Shown here: positions 31,673-43,110 of the stretch, in pieces | How the letters are laid out: each line of letters begins with the position of its first letter | Numbering within the stretch: position 1 is the stretch's first letter | Origin: Anastatus disparis | Lineage: Eukaryota > Arthropoda > Insecta > Hymenoptera > Eupelmidae | Assembly (NCBI GenBank): GCA_017163975.1 | Contig: JAFFSR010000277.1 | Location: forward strand, 4,436,001 to 4,500,000 | DNA length: 64,000 bases | Direction of reading: 5' to 3' | Position numbers and translations under genes: made by a program | The notes under the pieces: model-generated | What the model was told of the DNA's origin: nothing | Seen by the model: the letters and a program-made list of their open reading frames with translations, nothing else | The model's database searches: none

Positions 31673-33084
31673 AAATTAATGGATTACATTTACTTTAATG
31701 GAGTTAACAGAACACGAAAATAATTTGCATTTCACATTGCCATCTTCGATTGGATTTCATTTAATCAGTTTCGTTAAGATTAAAGTATCTACTGATGTTA
31801 TTATTAAGTTCAGTTTTAGAAAATAATTGGTCCTGATTCTTGTTATATTTTTTAAATGTATTTGATTATTTTTATATTAATAATAAACATTATAATTCTA
31901 TGGAAATTGGTTATCGTAATTTAAATTTTCTGAAAATTCGTCATTGAATCTAATGATGTGACAGCAATAATTATATGTAATTATGTATAAAAACTTAGAA
32001 TTAATTTAAAGAAATAATTACAATTAACATATAATATAGATTGATATATATATCAATATTCAATTTACTTTTTCTTACAGTCACCCTGGTGAAAATCAGG
32101 TGATTTATCACCTGATTATTTTTAACAGGGTAGTGATATATAACTGAACTCATTTTATCTTTGTATCTCAGTTCGTCGAAGATCAATATAAGGCAATTAG
32201 TGAATCAATATCCTAGCAGATGAAATCAGTTGGACTTAAATTAAATTATAATTAACAATATTTTCATGAATTTACACAATAAGTTCTAACATATAAGTAG
32301 AAGTGTATTTTTAGTTTTGTATCTTCTAACTGATACATCTAAGAAAAAGGCATGGGCATATGAATTTTGTATTCAGTGTATAAGAAATTGAATTTAAATA
32401 TTGGTTAGTTATAAATTTAAGTTACTTTTACTATAAAAATGCAATAACAAATGTGATGAATTATCAGTACAAAGCTGATCGCGTGTTATTATCTCTGGGA
32501 CTGTTAACATTATTGAATATGTAAAATTATTTCTTGACTAAAAATTGAATTAAGTATTCTTAAAAGTGTTATTATTTTTGAGATAGATTATGTTCAAATT
32601 ATGAAAGAAATAAAGCAAGAATAATTTTCCAAACATTTTCAGTCAAATAAACAAAGGATACTTTAGTTGCCAATCATAATTTCCAAGAAATTCAATGACA
32701 TTCAATTTTTTTTAATAAGAAAATTCATTTTGAATCTTATAAGAAAAGAATTTTCCATATAGTTAACTGTCACCATGTGTTATTGGAAATATCAGCAGTA
32801 TTTTATAACGTTAAACTATGAAATACACAAAATTTTTTTTCAATTCAGTATTTAAGTTTATTTTTCATGTGCTACGGTGGGACATGACTTGTTAAAAAAA
32901 TCTCAAAGTTTGGTTCACTCTAAATCTTTCAGAAGATATATTTTAATATATTTTAATATTTGTAAAGCATACAACAATTTCTATGACTGTTTGCCAAGGG
33001 ACATCCTCAACCAATGAGTACAAGTTAACATTGAAATGAGTAAATATAACCAAAAACCGTGTAACATGTCAGATTGGCCATATT
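31673..33084. other. AT-rich stretch with one small hairpin
   Basis: No gene. At 32082-32135 a 54-bp imperfect palindrome (CACCCTGGTGAAAATCAGGT... ending ACAGGGTAGTG) has a perfect core stem AATCAGGTGA/TCACCTGATT around TTTA. It may be a minimal foldback element. Confidence 0.5.
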
Positions 33085-33850
33085 ACTTAAGTGTATATTT
33101 GTAGCGCATATAGACGACAGAAGGGAGCATCCAACTTCTGGCAAGACGGAAAGCAGATCACGTGAGCCAAATATCTAAAAGCATAACCCAAAATTGTTGG
33201 CACACACGTGCGAATCTCTACAGCACTGTGCACTGTACACTGTGCACTTATATAGATAGCAAGCAGCTTGACTCGAGTAGCTGAGCTTGGGTCCATTTAG
33301 GATCATTTGTCTCTCTCTTGCGACGCGCGCAGCGTACAACACGAGAGATGAAGCTGAGCAGAGACAAGAAGGAATGCCATTGCATCTTTCCTTCTGTCGC
33401 CAGCGGCCGGTAAAGAGCGTTACGACTTGCGATATTGCGTAATACTTTTCTGGTTATGTGTTACAATTATCGTATTTAGTGTGAGTGAAACTAAGTAGCT
33501 TCAATAAATTATAGTTTTTTTATTTTATTTAAAATCAAGCCTCGTATTATTGCGAGTGCCTTAGTGCTATGTAAAATAGCATAATTTATTGCTTTATTTG
33601 TGCGACGTGTGTACCGGGCGATCTCGTGCGCGTCCTATTGCTTATTTTCCCTTCGTGCTATTATAACTCTTTTTTTTGTGTGCTCGCGCCCTTTTTGCGT
33701 GTCTCTTTTTTATAACTATCTGCTTTTACTCTTGTCGATAGTTCCTTGCTAGTGCAAGCGGCGTCGCGTACGCTATACGCGGCTGGCGTCTATTTTGAGC
33801 GCGCGTGCTTTAATAGTATTATTATTAAAATAAAGCTTTTTTTTATTCAA
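33085..33850 (+). promoter_or_regulatory. GC-enriched promoter-like segment, unproven
   Basis: This is the least AT-rich stretch within about 10 kb on either side, with many CpG steps (GACGCGCGCAGCG, GCGGCGTCGCGTACGC). A TATA-like TTATATAGA at 33250 follows the direct repeat CACTGTGCACT (33225-33248), and AATAAA-type motifs occur downstream (33504, 33829). The layout could suit a host promoter with 5' untranslated exon or a solo LTR. I could not find LTR borders or a coding exon, and no reading frame is convincing. Confidence 0.3.
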
Positions 33851-34200
33851 TTAATTGGAAACCCGTATCTTATTTGATTTATACATTAGTGCAACTTCCT
33901 GATCCCCAAGGTTGTCACAACCACATTTTTCATTATTTTTAATTACATTTTCATTTTTTCCAAGAAATTGCCCATGATATCCACTCTGAAATTTGTAGGC
34001 CATATTTATACCTACTTCGATGATTTTCTTGGACATGGGATCATGGTTCGATACCTTGAAAAGTGGTATTTGAATGCTTTAAATGACTTTAGCTCAGCGA
34101 ATGACTACATTAGCACTTTTAAACTAATCTTTTCTCAAAATTTAGAATATTTCAAAGAAAAAAGTTTTTCAGTAATAAATTCCATAAAGGCAACTTAACT
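33851..34200 (-). other. Short decayed coding-like segment, unrecognised
   Basis: Minus-strand translation gives MSKKIIEVGINMAYKFQSGY, then HGQFLGKNENVIKN and CGCDNLGDQEVAL. It ends at TAA near 33851 and is broken upstream. Composition looks protein-like, but no family is recognised. Confidence 0.25.
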
Positions 34201-34261
34201 GAGCGATTTGAGCTTAAAATTAGTCAAAAATGTCAAAAATATGGTTTTTGCATTTGTATAA

Positions 34262-34348
34262 CCATTATGTTATTTGAAAGTTTAGGTAGAAGAAATAATT
34301 TTGTCTGGTACAGAGGATTCTATTGTATTTGAAATATCTATAAAAACA

Positions 34349-34410
<62 letters not shown>

Positions 34411-34590
34411 TTATAACCATTACGAACCTTTGTGCGTATCAACTGTTTTTATAGATGTTTCGAATACCATAGAATCCTCTGTACCGGTCAAAATTATTTC
34501 TTTTACCTAAACTTTCAAATAACACACAATATCTTTTGTGCAAACGTTTGGTATGAACGGCTGAACACATTTTTATTATACCAAAAATAT
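34262..34590. repeat. Palindrome around a (TA)n tract
   Basis: The left arm 34266-34349 (GTTATTTGAAAGTTTAGGTA, GTCTGGTACAGAGGATTCTA, AAATATCTATAAAAACAA) and the inverted right arm 34438-34523 flank 60 bp of TA. The right arm continues to 34590 with the TACCAAACGTTTG / TATACCAAAAATA part found at 31509. The arms differ at about one base in ten. Confidence 0.82.
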
Positions 34591-34816
34591 TTTCTTTTTC
34601 TCTCGACTCAGACGGCCGCCGTAAAAACCGTCTCGTCAGGCAATAAAATTGTCGCCAAGAAAATGCATCACTAACCCGGGAAAAACCCAAAATTGTAAAC
34701 AGAAATATTATTAATAATATCATAAATAAACATTTTCTTTTTCTTTCTATTATTTAAAATAAGCATAATGAATAATTTACAAAAAAAATCACTTAATAAA
34801 ATCTTTGAAAATATCC

Positions 34817-34898
<82 letters not shown>

Positions 34899-35870
34899 TT
34901 ATATATGTCCTTTGTTCGTATTCAGATTCCACCTGAATAAATGGCCAAAGGACATAGATGGTTTTATGTACGAAGTAGGCCGTATGAGGAACTATAACTT
35001 ATTAGTTGAAAATATTAATATTATTTTCAATACTTTTCAAATTTAATTATAGCTGTATTGATTTTTTCTTTTGTTTCTTGGATTGACATTTTGTAATGAG
35101 TATAGTTGCTGTCGAAGCACGCATTTTATTTCACTAATTTACGTTCAATATGATTGCTCTTTGACATATTCATCGAAACCTTGTAGGATCGGTAATGCCA
35201 TATTGATTTTTCCTGAGACATATTGAGTTTCAATATGTCTCAGGAGGACATATAAATCTTGTAAAGAGTCGAGGAGCACGTCTGAGACATATGCGATGCC
35301 AATACAAATTTAGCATGCTCTTAACATACTGACTCAAAATGTAATTTTTATTCACTTATTTCAATGATTTAATTTATATATCTATACAAAACATCTAAAA
35401 AAGAAATGTAACGCAACCTAATGCAGAAATCGTATCGACTATTCTTTTGCGTTATTTTTAAACATTTTCCTGATTAGTTTTAAATTAGTTAATACAACCT
35501 CTATAATAATAATTCATAAATAATTATTCACGATACGAATCTAAAAGGATATAAAAAGAGAACACTATTTTTTCCTTTATTCTTTTTAATTTTATTATTT
35601 ATCGGAATTTTGACAAGATTAATATTAATTTTCTCCCTGATTCACGAATTCTATAAGAAAATTAATCAATCTAATTCCAAAATTAAATAATTATTATTTG
35701 AACTAATATTACACATTTTCCTTTCTTCATCCTTTATAGAAGAAACAACGTGAATGTTCTCGAATATTCTAAAGTAGATCTCATTTAATAAACAGCTATG
35801 AATTATTAATAAAATGCATATTATATATTAATTCAGAATAATTACGTTTTACCATTATAAATTTAATAAT
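34591..35870. other. AT-rich stretch including an 80-bp (TA)n
   Basis: A GC-rich patch, ACTCAGACGGCCGCCGTAAA then CCGTCTCGTCAGG, sits at 34608-34640. A pure (TA)n tract occupies 34821-34894. A short inverted repeat, TCCTGAGACATATTGA / TCAATATGTCTCAGGA, lies at 35210-35246. No coding sequence recognised. Confidence 0.5.
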
Positions 35871-36521
35871 TAACCTTTAAGAGGAGGCCGTATAGCTCTG
35901 TCCTAGTCTAATCTAAATTTTCGTTATTATTAATAAATTAAATATTGTTATACAAAAGTAAGCGCATAGCCCAATAGATTTCAGAACGAACAAACGATCC
36001 TATTCTATGAAAAAATGTAAAATTTTCATTAGTTTCAGACCTCACTCGAAAACTTAATATTTTTTCATAGAATAGGATCGTTTGTACGTCCTGAAATCTA
36101 TTGGGCTATGCCCTTACTTTCAGGGGCGGCTCAAGGTTCCGTGGGGCCCTGGGCTATGAACATAATGGGGCCCCTTTAAGGACAACGTTTTTTCGATACA
36201 AAAAATTGAATAATGTTTATATTTTAAATAATTTTTTCTACTGAGAAATAAATTATGTCTTCTGGCGGATAGAAAATTTATTGCCTTTCTTTCTTAAACC
36301 GAATTCTTAAAACTACGTAACAGATTAGAAGTGCAGATAGGCAATAAAGATTTGTTTAGAGTAGAAGAGATTATTAATTTTTATATGATATTTTCAAAGT
36401 TATTAAAACAAATCACATATAATAAATTAGTCAGTAAATTTTTAATTATGTTTAAACATTTTATATATTAAAAATTAGAATATATGATCAATATAAAAAA
36501 TTTCAATTGAAATTCATATAA

Positions 36522-36715
36522 TTAAACTTTGAAAGCTTTTTTTTTCGCTTTATCATTGGCAGATCTATCGATTAAATCATAAATTAAATTTCGAAGTAAT
36601 TCATTTCCAAATCTAGCTAAAGACGATAATCTTTTATCTAGCATATTTTCTCGCAATACATTTTTTAATCGTTTTAAAACTGAAAATGACCTTTCGGACT
36701 CACAATTTGCAAATT
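36522..36715 (-). pseudogene. hAT transposase C-terminal dimerisation region
   Basis: Minus-strand codons give ANCESERSFSVLKRLKNVLR, ENMLDKRLSSLARFGNELL, then RNLIYDLIDRSANDKAKKK and a natural TAA stop at 36522-36524. This is the conserved end of hAT transposases, where (S/A)xxEResFSxLKxIK is followed by (M)xxxRLxxLA. A stop lies immediately upstream at about 36716, and no DDE residues or BED zinc finger remain. Confidence 0.85.
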
Positions 36716-36954
36716 AAGAGAGATTTGATTGTTTAATAATAGTCTTATTTTAAATAGTAGTAAATTCCATGTTTTTATTATCGATGATCAAAATATGAAT
36801 AAAATAATGATAAACAAATTTTTACTTTCTTTTAAAATCTTTTAAAAATTGCTATTATATTTATAAAAAAATCATTTATTAAAATTAATTTACATTATTT
36901 TATAAGGATTTATTAATTATTTGGAATATTTTGTCAAACATAATTGTATTTTTG

Positions 36955-37150
36955 AGGTTTTTCGTGGCTTACTGATGGGTCCGTAACTCGATGATCCGAG
37001 TTCGAATTTCTGTCTCGACCGATTGATACAAGCACTATATACTCTACGTTACATGTGCTTTATTAATAAATATACTGACAAACCCTTTCACTAGTTAGCA
37101 TCGCATGATAGTATTATACAGCCAAACAGCGCGACGTTTTATGTAACAGC
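36955..37150 (+). mobile_element. tRNA-derived SINE copy, inside the hAT element
   Basis: An A-box-like TGGCTTACTGATGG (36965-36978) is followed by a B-box-like GAGTTCGAATTTC (36998-37010) at tRNA-like spacing. Next comes GATTGATACAAGCACTATAT and ACGTTACATGTGCTTTATTA, then CATCGCATGATAGTATTATA. A second, more diverged copy lies at 50556-50712. Internal pol III boxes plus a repeated non-tRNA body define a SINE. Its tail and target duplication are unclear. Confidence 0.7.
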
Positions 37151-38285
37151 ATAATACAATTATTTTTAAATGATTGTATTCTGATGAAATATTTCGAACA
37201 ATTATCTTTATAGATTAATTATTTATTAATTTTTTGCTCATAGCTATATGTATAATTGAATATTTTATACTTCATATCTCTATACTTTTTCTTTCACAAA
37301 TTTTATATTTTTACATCTTAACATTTTTTATATTTTTTATCTAGATTATTTAATATTATATTCTTTGATCGAACTACTATAGATAAATTAAATATTTATC
37401 GTATATAAAAAAATAATAAAATTTATTTGTTTTATTGAGAAGTATCAATAGTTTTTCAGTGCAAATACTTTTGCAAAGATTAAAAACTAAAAGAAGAGAA
37501 AAATTTTATTTTTTTATTTGATCCTTGTTTTCTACTTTAAACGTATTTGAAAAAAGATTTTGAAAAATTTTGAAAAAAAGTTAATGGTGTATATATTATT
37601 GCGTTGAGTTTGTGATATGTATTTTTCCTTCTTGGGAAAGTAAGGTTGAAATTAAATAAACGGTACAAATAGCGATTAAGAGAAAACAGAATAAATTCAG
37701 AATGTTACGAAACAAATTTTTAAATTTGTTGCTCTGAAAAAAATTTTGATTTTAGGATCGAATTTCATTCGAAAACAATAATACGTTAACAAATAAATAT
37801 GGCTTTATTTTAAAGTATTGTAATTTGCAATGCTACTAAAATTCTTATAGTAAAGCGGAAGATATCATATTTAAGGGAAAAAATTTTTAAATCTTAATTT
37901 AGTTAAGAACATAACAATATGTTTAATAGATATAAAAACTTATAGCAATCATCGGTACAAAAGTTTTAATATTTATTTAATAGATTATAATATTCTTTTC
38001 TGAATGATATAAAAACTTTCTTCCTCATCTTACCCCGCTTTACTATATATATTTTACAAACTGAAAAAACTTTTTTAATTTAATACTTGCAAACATTTTT
38101 TCAACAACCTTATTCTATTCGGGCCCCCCTGATAACCGGGGCCCGGGCCTATAGCCCTACCTAGCCCCCCCTTTAATCCGTCCCTGCTTACTTTTGTTTA
38201 ACAATATTTAATTTATTAATAATAACGAAAATTTAGATTAGACAAGGACAGAGCTGTACGGCCGCCTCTTAAGACATGCACATGT

Positions 38286-38580
38286 GTATGAATATATATA
38301 TATATATATATATTTATACTAGAGGGGGTTCCCCCTGCTCGCTCCGCTCGTCAACCCCCCGAATACACACTGCTGACAGTCCATTTCAAAGTAAATAGAA
38401 GAGTAGGACATAGTGAATCTAAATTTTATACTGTGAAAAAAGTTCAATAAAAAACATTGATACATAAAAATATAAGATATGAAGTTATAGAATTAGAATT
38501 AATAAAAAAAAGATGGTTTAACGCGATATTCAAAAGTTCACAATGAATCAAACTTATATATTTTTGGAATGAATTAAAAG
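38286..38580 (+). repeat. (TA)n and dispersed element end, copy 2
   Basis: After (TA)n at 38291-38312, the sequence CTAGAGGGGGTTCCCCCTGC at 38319 begins the inverted counterpart of 2612-2870. Similarity runs through TCGCTCCGCTCGTCAACCCC, AAAGTAAATAGAAGAGTAGG, AAAAACATTGATACATAAAA and GGTTTAACGCGATATTCAAA, then fades near 38580. No coding sequence follows, so this is a truncated or non-autonomous copy. Confidence 0.8.
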
Positions 38581-38754
38581 TATAATAGTAAATAACAATA
38601 AAATTTCAAGTTATGATTGTATATAATAATATTTAATAATAATTATGGGCGAATAATAAAAAATAGAATAATAGAATAATAGAAAATTATGATTATAAAT
38701 AAATATTTTTATCTCCTTATGTCATAAATTTTATACATATCGAGAAGATGCAAA

Positions 38755-39325
38755 GAAAACGCTCCCTCTCTGCATTTTTTATTTTTGGGCTTAAGATCAA
38801 CATATATAAATATATCGCTGCATTATGAGTGTTTTTTTTTATTGTAGCTAAAAGAAGCTCACATTTTTATTTTTTATTGTAGCTAAAGAAGTCTACACTT
38901 TTTTTTTATTGTCACTAAAAAAGCTTACAAATTTATTTATTATTGTAGCTGAAGCAAACAGATCTATTGCTTGTTGTCGCTGAAAAAATCTCATATAAGC
39001 ATACAAATTTATTGTTTGTTGTCGCTAAAAGGAGCTTACAGATTAATTTGTTATTATTACTAAAATAATTTTATGGACTTATTTTTTATTGTTGCTAATA
39101 GAAGCTTACAAATTTATATTTCATTGTCGCTAAAGAAGCTTGTACAGTTGCTTTGTATTTTCACTAAAAAAAGTTTAAATAATTTTAAATATTTATTTAA
39201 TATGTCGTTGAATTTTATTGTCGCTAAAAGAAACTTACAAATTTATTTTTAATTACAAGCTTACATATTAATTTTTATTGTTGTTAAAAAAAACTTATAA
39301 ATTAATTTTTTTTGTAGTAAATCAA
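38755..39325 (+). repeat. Tandem repeat, period about 45-50 bp, about ten copies
   Basis: The unit is TTATTGTCGCTAAAAGAAGC followed by TTACAAATTTATTT, with many variants (TTATTGTAGCTAAAAGAAGC, TTGTTGTCGCTAAAAGGAGC). An inverted array of the same unit is at 50860-51030. The flanking CTTAAGATCAACATATATAA and ATATCGCTGCATT at 38791-38824 also recurs inverted at 51045-51080. Confidence 0.85.
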
Positions 39326-39449
39326 TAATATTTTATATTTTGTATTATAATTATCATCAATTTGTTTTTCTGTAACCTTGAAAAATAATTATTTTATATT
39401 GAGAATATTGTATTTATTAATGTAATGAAATAAAAATATTAAATTATTT

Positions 39450-39577
39450 AATTTACCTTATTTAAAATTATTTTATTTGCTAATATAAGTTCTTTTAACT
39501 CCATGTTGTATCATTTAATACTTTATTAAATTCCAATCTTTTTACTTTTAATATATATGTAATATCTATAAAATTTT

Positions 39578-39627
<50 letters not shown>

Positions 39628-40200
39628 TACATAAATATTTTCATAAGTGTATATGCATATAATATATTATAATAATTGTTTTTACTATTTTCTTCTATTT
39701 CTCCAATAATTTCTAGTTTTGTTCGTCTTTCCCAATTCACATATTCATTTTCTAATTTATTTAATTTATATTGTCCATCCGTTACTGTTCCGAAGTATTG
39801 TGATTCATTTTTTTTTTGCGCAAAAGAATTTTTTAAATACCCTTGTGTTTCTGAAAAATAAGAAATTATTTATATAATTATATTTTTTTTTCAATAATAT
39901 TTAATTACTTATTAATCCAGGTCTTAATTTTATTTCTTCGAAATTTATTTTAATTGGTTTGTTATTTTTCAATATGTTGTATTCACCTAAATAAATAATA
40001 TTCGAATAATATTTTAATGTCAAGTCATATATATTATTTCCTTATTGTATTCTTTTGCTTTTAAAACATTAACATTCTCTAATAATATTTTCTGAAATAT
40101 TAAAAAATGTTTAATATTATGTTGTAATTAATAATATTGTATATTATAAGAATTCACTTCGTTTAGTTTTGATTTTTTTTTAATTTTTCAATATTTTCAT
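39450..40200 (-). CDS. Candidate spliced coding remnant, unrecognised protein
   Basis: On the minus strand, an exon-like segment 39909-39987 reads GEYNILKNNKPIKINFEEIK then LRPGLI. A 58-bp intron (39851-39908, GTAATT donor, TTTTTCAG acceptor) then joins in phase to TQGYLKNSFAQKKNESQYFG, TVTDGQYKLNKLENEYVNWE and RRTKLEIIGEIEEN (39676-39850), ending at a possible GTAAAA donor. Further downstream, MELKELILANKIILNK before GTAAAT at 39455-39505 may be another exon. The upstream part is broken by a frame change near 40030. Biased codon choice and a splice that preserves frame argue for a real or recently dead gene. The zinc-finger remnant at 43905-44330 is on the same strand across the LINE and may be its other half. 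No family identified. Confidence 0.4.
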
Positions 40201-40320
40201 CATACTAAAGCCTCTGATCATCAACGAAATATACTGGCGAATAATGGAGTAATGTCAAGTATGCCCTCTCCCCAATGACTGCGCCTGGCCTCCTCGGGGG
40301 GTCGTACAGAGAGGAGGGGT

Positions 40321-40990
40321 GAACTGCGAGCATGCTTTCTGAATGTGACCTCTTTGAGGGCTCACATTGGGAAAGTACGTGAGTTTCTAAGTGATGGTCC
40401 CTCTTACGACATATTTGGAGTGGCTGAGACCTGACTGAGTCCATCTGTTTCAGTTTACGTTATTCGGGTCAAGGGGTATAAAGTATTCAGACAGGACAGA
40501 AACTTGCGTGGTGGAGGAGTTGCCTTGTATATTAAAGATAATTTAAAGTGCACTATTTTGGCTACTTCGGATACTGAAACTAATCATAGTGAAGGTAAAC
40601 TGGAGGTACCTGAAAATATTTTAGTTCCGTGCAATTGGGCAGCTCCGAAGCCGTGCTGGTTTCTGTTATTTATCGACCTCCTGCAATTTCCTTTTCTAGA
40701 AATACTGATTTTTCGGATAACTTAAGAAATTTTGCCTCTGAATACTCTCATAAAATCGTAATAAGAGACCTGAATACCGATCTCCTGCGTAAGAGCAGTG
40801 ATGCCAAATTTATTAATAAATTATCGGCTGAGCTTTCGTTACAGTTCGTTCAGCACGGTGCCACGCATCACACTCCGACGTCTCACACGTAGATTGACCT
40901 GATTCTTGTGGACGATAATGACACAGTACTTTACGCACGCAACTTACCGGCGAATTTTCACAGTTAGCACAATTTAATTGATACATGCAT
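40321..40990 (+). pseudogene. LINE apurinic-type endonuclease domain, broken
   Basis: In the first frame: ELRACFLNVTSLRAHIGKVR, EFLSDGPSYDIFGVAET, a TGA in place of Trp, LSPSVSVYVIRVKGYKVFRQ and GGGVALYIKDNLKC. After a frame change near 40600: VSVIYRPPAISFSRN, HKIVIRDLNTDLLRKSSD (the Gly-Asp-Phe-Asn position of the family) and THHTPTSHT, then a TAG in place of Trp before IDLILVDD. The order matches EEP-fold endonucleases of jockey/CR1-like LINEs. At least three inactivating changes. Confidence 0.8.
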
Positions 40991-41199
40991 TTCTTGTAAT
41001 TTTATGAAGACAGACGAAAAGATAATTAAGTATAGGAATTATAAAGATATCTGTCCAAACTTATTGGTGCAGAGCTTGGCCGACTGTGATTGGACGCCAT
41101 TTACAGTTGGTACAGTTACCCGGAATCTGCGCTTGGCTGTCTCTGCGACAACCTTACGGCAGCAATACAAAATCTGGCGCCACTAAAATCACTTAAAAT

Positions 41200-43110
41200 T
41201 GGTAAAGATAAATTTTCTTGGATAGATAAAGAGTTGTCGCAGATGCGGCACAAGAGAGATGCCACGTATCGTAGGTTTAAACGTTATCTCTCTGAATTCT
41301 TGAAACTGCGTAAAACTATAGACGAACGCACGGTTCATGCTAAGACAAATTATTATCATAATAGACTGTTTGATCCTCTTGACAGAGGTAATGTCTGAAA
41401 GGTTAAAAGACCTGGGATACCTGTCCGGACCTCAAGGGGACTTGAATGGATTCACTCTCGATGAGCTTAATGCAGCTTTTGCGGGAGTGTCAGTCTCGCC
41501 ACACGATGATACTGCGGAACGTAAGAAGATACTTTCGGAGTGTAGTGAAAGTGGCTTTGCCTTCAAGCCAATTAATATTAATGATGTAATCCTTGCGATT
41601 TCGCTTTTTTCATCACAGGCTTGTGGCAAGGATGGCATTCCGCAGAGTGTGATACTTAAAGCACTACCGTTTATTGGAGAGCATCTTGTGACTCTTTTCG
41701 ATCCTTTTTTTGCACGGGGGATCTTCCCCTGCCTTTGGAAGCGTGCACGCATTGTGCCTTTAAAAAAGTGTCCTGCACCTTAAATGACTAAAGATTTTAG
41801 GCCCATAGCAATATTGTGTTTTCATTCAAAGGTTCTGGAGAAGATTGCCTATGATCAACTGCAAGAGTACATTACGATACACAAAATACTTGACTCTTTG
41901 CAGACTGGCTTCAGAAAGCACCATTTTACGCAGACTGCCATACTTAAACTTACAGACGACATAAGATCAGGTCTTGACAAGAAACTTGCCACGTTACTAA
42001 TTCTATTTGACTTTAGTAAGGCTTTCGACACGATTGCTTGCGAGGCTTAGATCGATGGCGGTTTCCAGGGCTGCACTTGAATGGATTAGCTTCTATTTAT
42101 CAGGTAGGAAACAAATGGTTTCTACACACTTAAAAGAGGATTCAGATTGGCTAACAACCAATCTAGGAGTTTCACTGGGTTCAGTGCTGGGGCCTTTGTT
42201 GTTTTGCCTTTACATTAATAACATACGTGACACACTCGACCCCAGTTTTGTCGAACACATATTATATGCTGATTACCTCCAAATCTATACTCAGGTCCCT
42301 TATGAACATGTGAATGGAGGTATTCGTATTTTGCAGAGGGCGGCCAGGGCGGTGTCGGAGTGGGCTGTCGATGCTTCTCTCACATTAAATGCGAGCAAAA
42401 CTAAGGCGATCGTTTTTGGCAGTAGTCGATTTGTTAATGAATTCTATACTGGTGAGTCGAGAACGATTGAGCTCGAGGGTGGTGTCGACATACCTTTCTC
42501 TGATACCGTTGTGAGCCTTGGTGTTGTGCTTGACACTAGGTTGTCATGGGAGCCGCAAATTAATATGGTGACTAAAAAATTTAATAGGATAATGTATAGT
42601 TTGCGGTTTTTCCGTCGGTACACCACTGAGGCACTGCGTAAACAACTCTCAGCTGCCTTGCTGTTTCCGTACCTCGACTACTGCTCAGTAGTTTTGCTGG
42701 ATGCTTCGCAGGGGTTGAGAAGACAATTACAAAGACTACAAAATTCATGTGTGAGATATGTAATGGGTGTGAGAGTGGGCCATCATATCTCTCCTCATAG
42801 AGCTGCTCTTGGTTGGCTGCGTACTGATTGAAGGAGACAGTATTTTATGGCTGTACTTATGTACAAAATCGTGCGCATGAATACTCCAGAGTATCTAGTG
42901 AGTTTCTTTACTGGATATGTACCTAGGGTAGCCACTAGAGGAGAGATTAAGGACTTCGCAGTGCTCTTCATGCGTACTGAGACTGGAAGAAATTCCTTTC
43001 AAGTTCAAGGTGCGCATTTTTGGAACTCCCTGCCTGCCGATATAAAAAATCTTCCATCGCTCGGCAGGTTCAAGTCGGCTTTGAGGAGGTACTTACTCCA
43101 CCTCGAGTGA
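41200..43110 (+). pseudogene. LINE reverse transcriptase, broken
   Basis: Segments in order are WIDKELSQMRHKRDATYRRF; QACGKDGIPQSVILKALPFI (41610-41690); RIVPLKKCPAP, a stop at 41781, then TKDFRPIAILCFHSKVLEKI; LQTGFRKHHFTQTAIL; and LLILFDFSKAFDTIA with the first catalytic Asp. After a frame change near 42035: WISFYLSGRKQMVS, LGVSLGSVLGPLLFCLYINN, then ILYADYLQIYTQ, where the second Asp of the usual Tyr/Phe-Ala-Asp-Asp is Tyr. A further part includes LQRLQNSCVRYVMGVRVGHH, a stop at 42829, FMAVLMYKIVRMNTPEYLVS and a terminal FWNSLPADIKNLPS. It cannot encode active RT. Confidence 0.88.

Larger units (their letters stand above)
36121..38186 (-). mobile_element. hAT-superfamily element with 8-bp target duplication
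   Basis: It is flanked by the 8-bp duplication CTTACTTT (36113-36120 and 38187-38194). The termini are CAGGGGCGGCTCAAGG on the left and, inverted, CAGGGACGGATTAAAG on the right, with GGGGCCC-rich subterminal sequence on both sides. An 8-bp duplication, a CAGGG terminus and a C-terminal transposase remnant (36522-36715) are hAT hallmarks. The 2066-bp body is otherwise AT-rich and non-coding and carries a SINE at 36955-37150. It is an internally deleted, non-autonomous copy. Confidence 0.9.
35877..38272. mobile_element. TTAA-flanked foldback element split by a hAT insertion
   Basis: The outer ends are TTAAGAGGAGGCCGTATAGC at 35877 and the inverted GCTGTACGGCCGCCTCTTAA ending at 38272. Inverted identity continues through TCTAATCTAAATTTTCGTTA and AATATTGTTATACAAAAGTA. 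The left part is itself a palindrome (CGCATAGCCCAATAGATTTC against GAAATCTATTGGGCTATGCC at 36088-36112). Taking out 36121-38186 and one copy of CTTACTTT leaves a foldback of about 320 bp of the same family as 20953-21338 and 28446-28833. Confidence 0.88.

Noticed and set aside
33085..33850. Complete LTR call
   Set aside because: No TG...CA borders, target duplication or second copy could be established, so it is listed only as promoter-like.
36955..37010. Genuine tRNA gene
   Set aside because: A- and B-box-like motifs are present but no acceptor stem pairing or intact anticodon arm could be drawn, and the sequence is part of a repeated element with a second copy.
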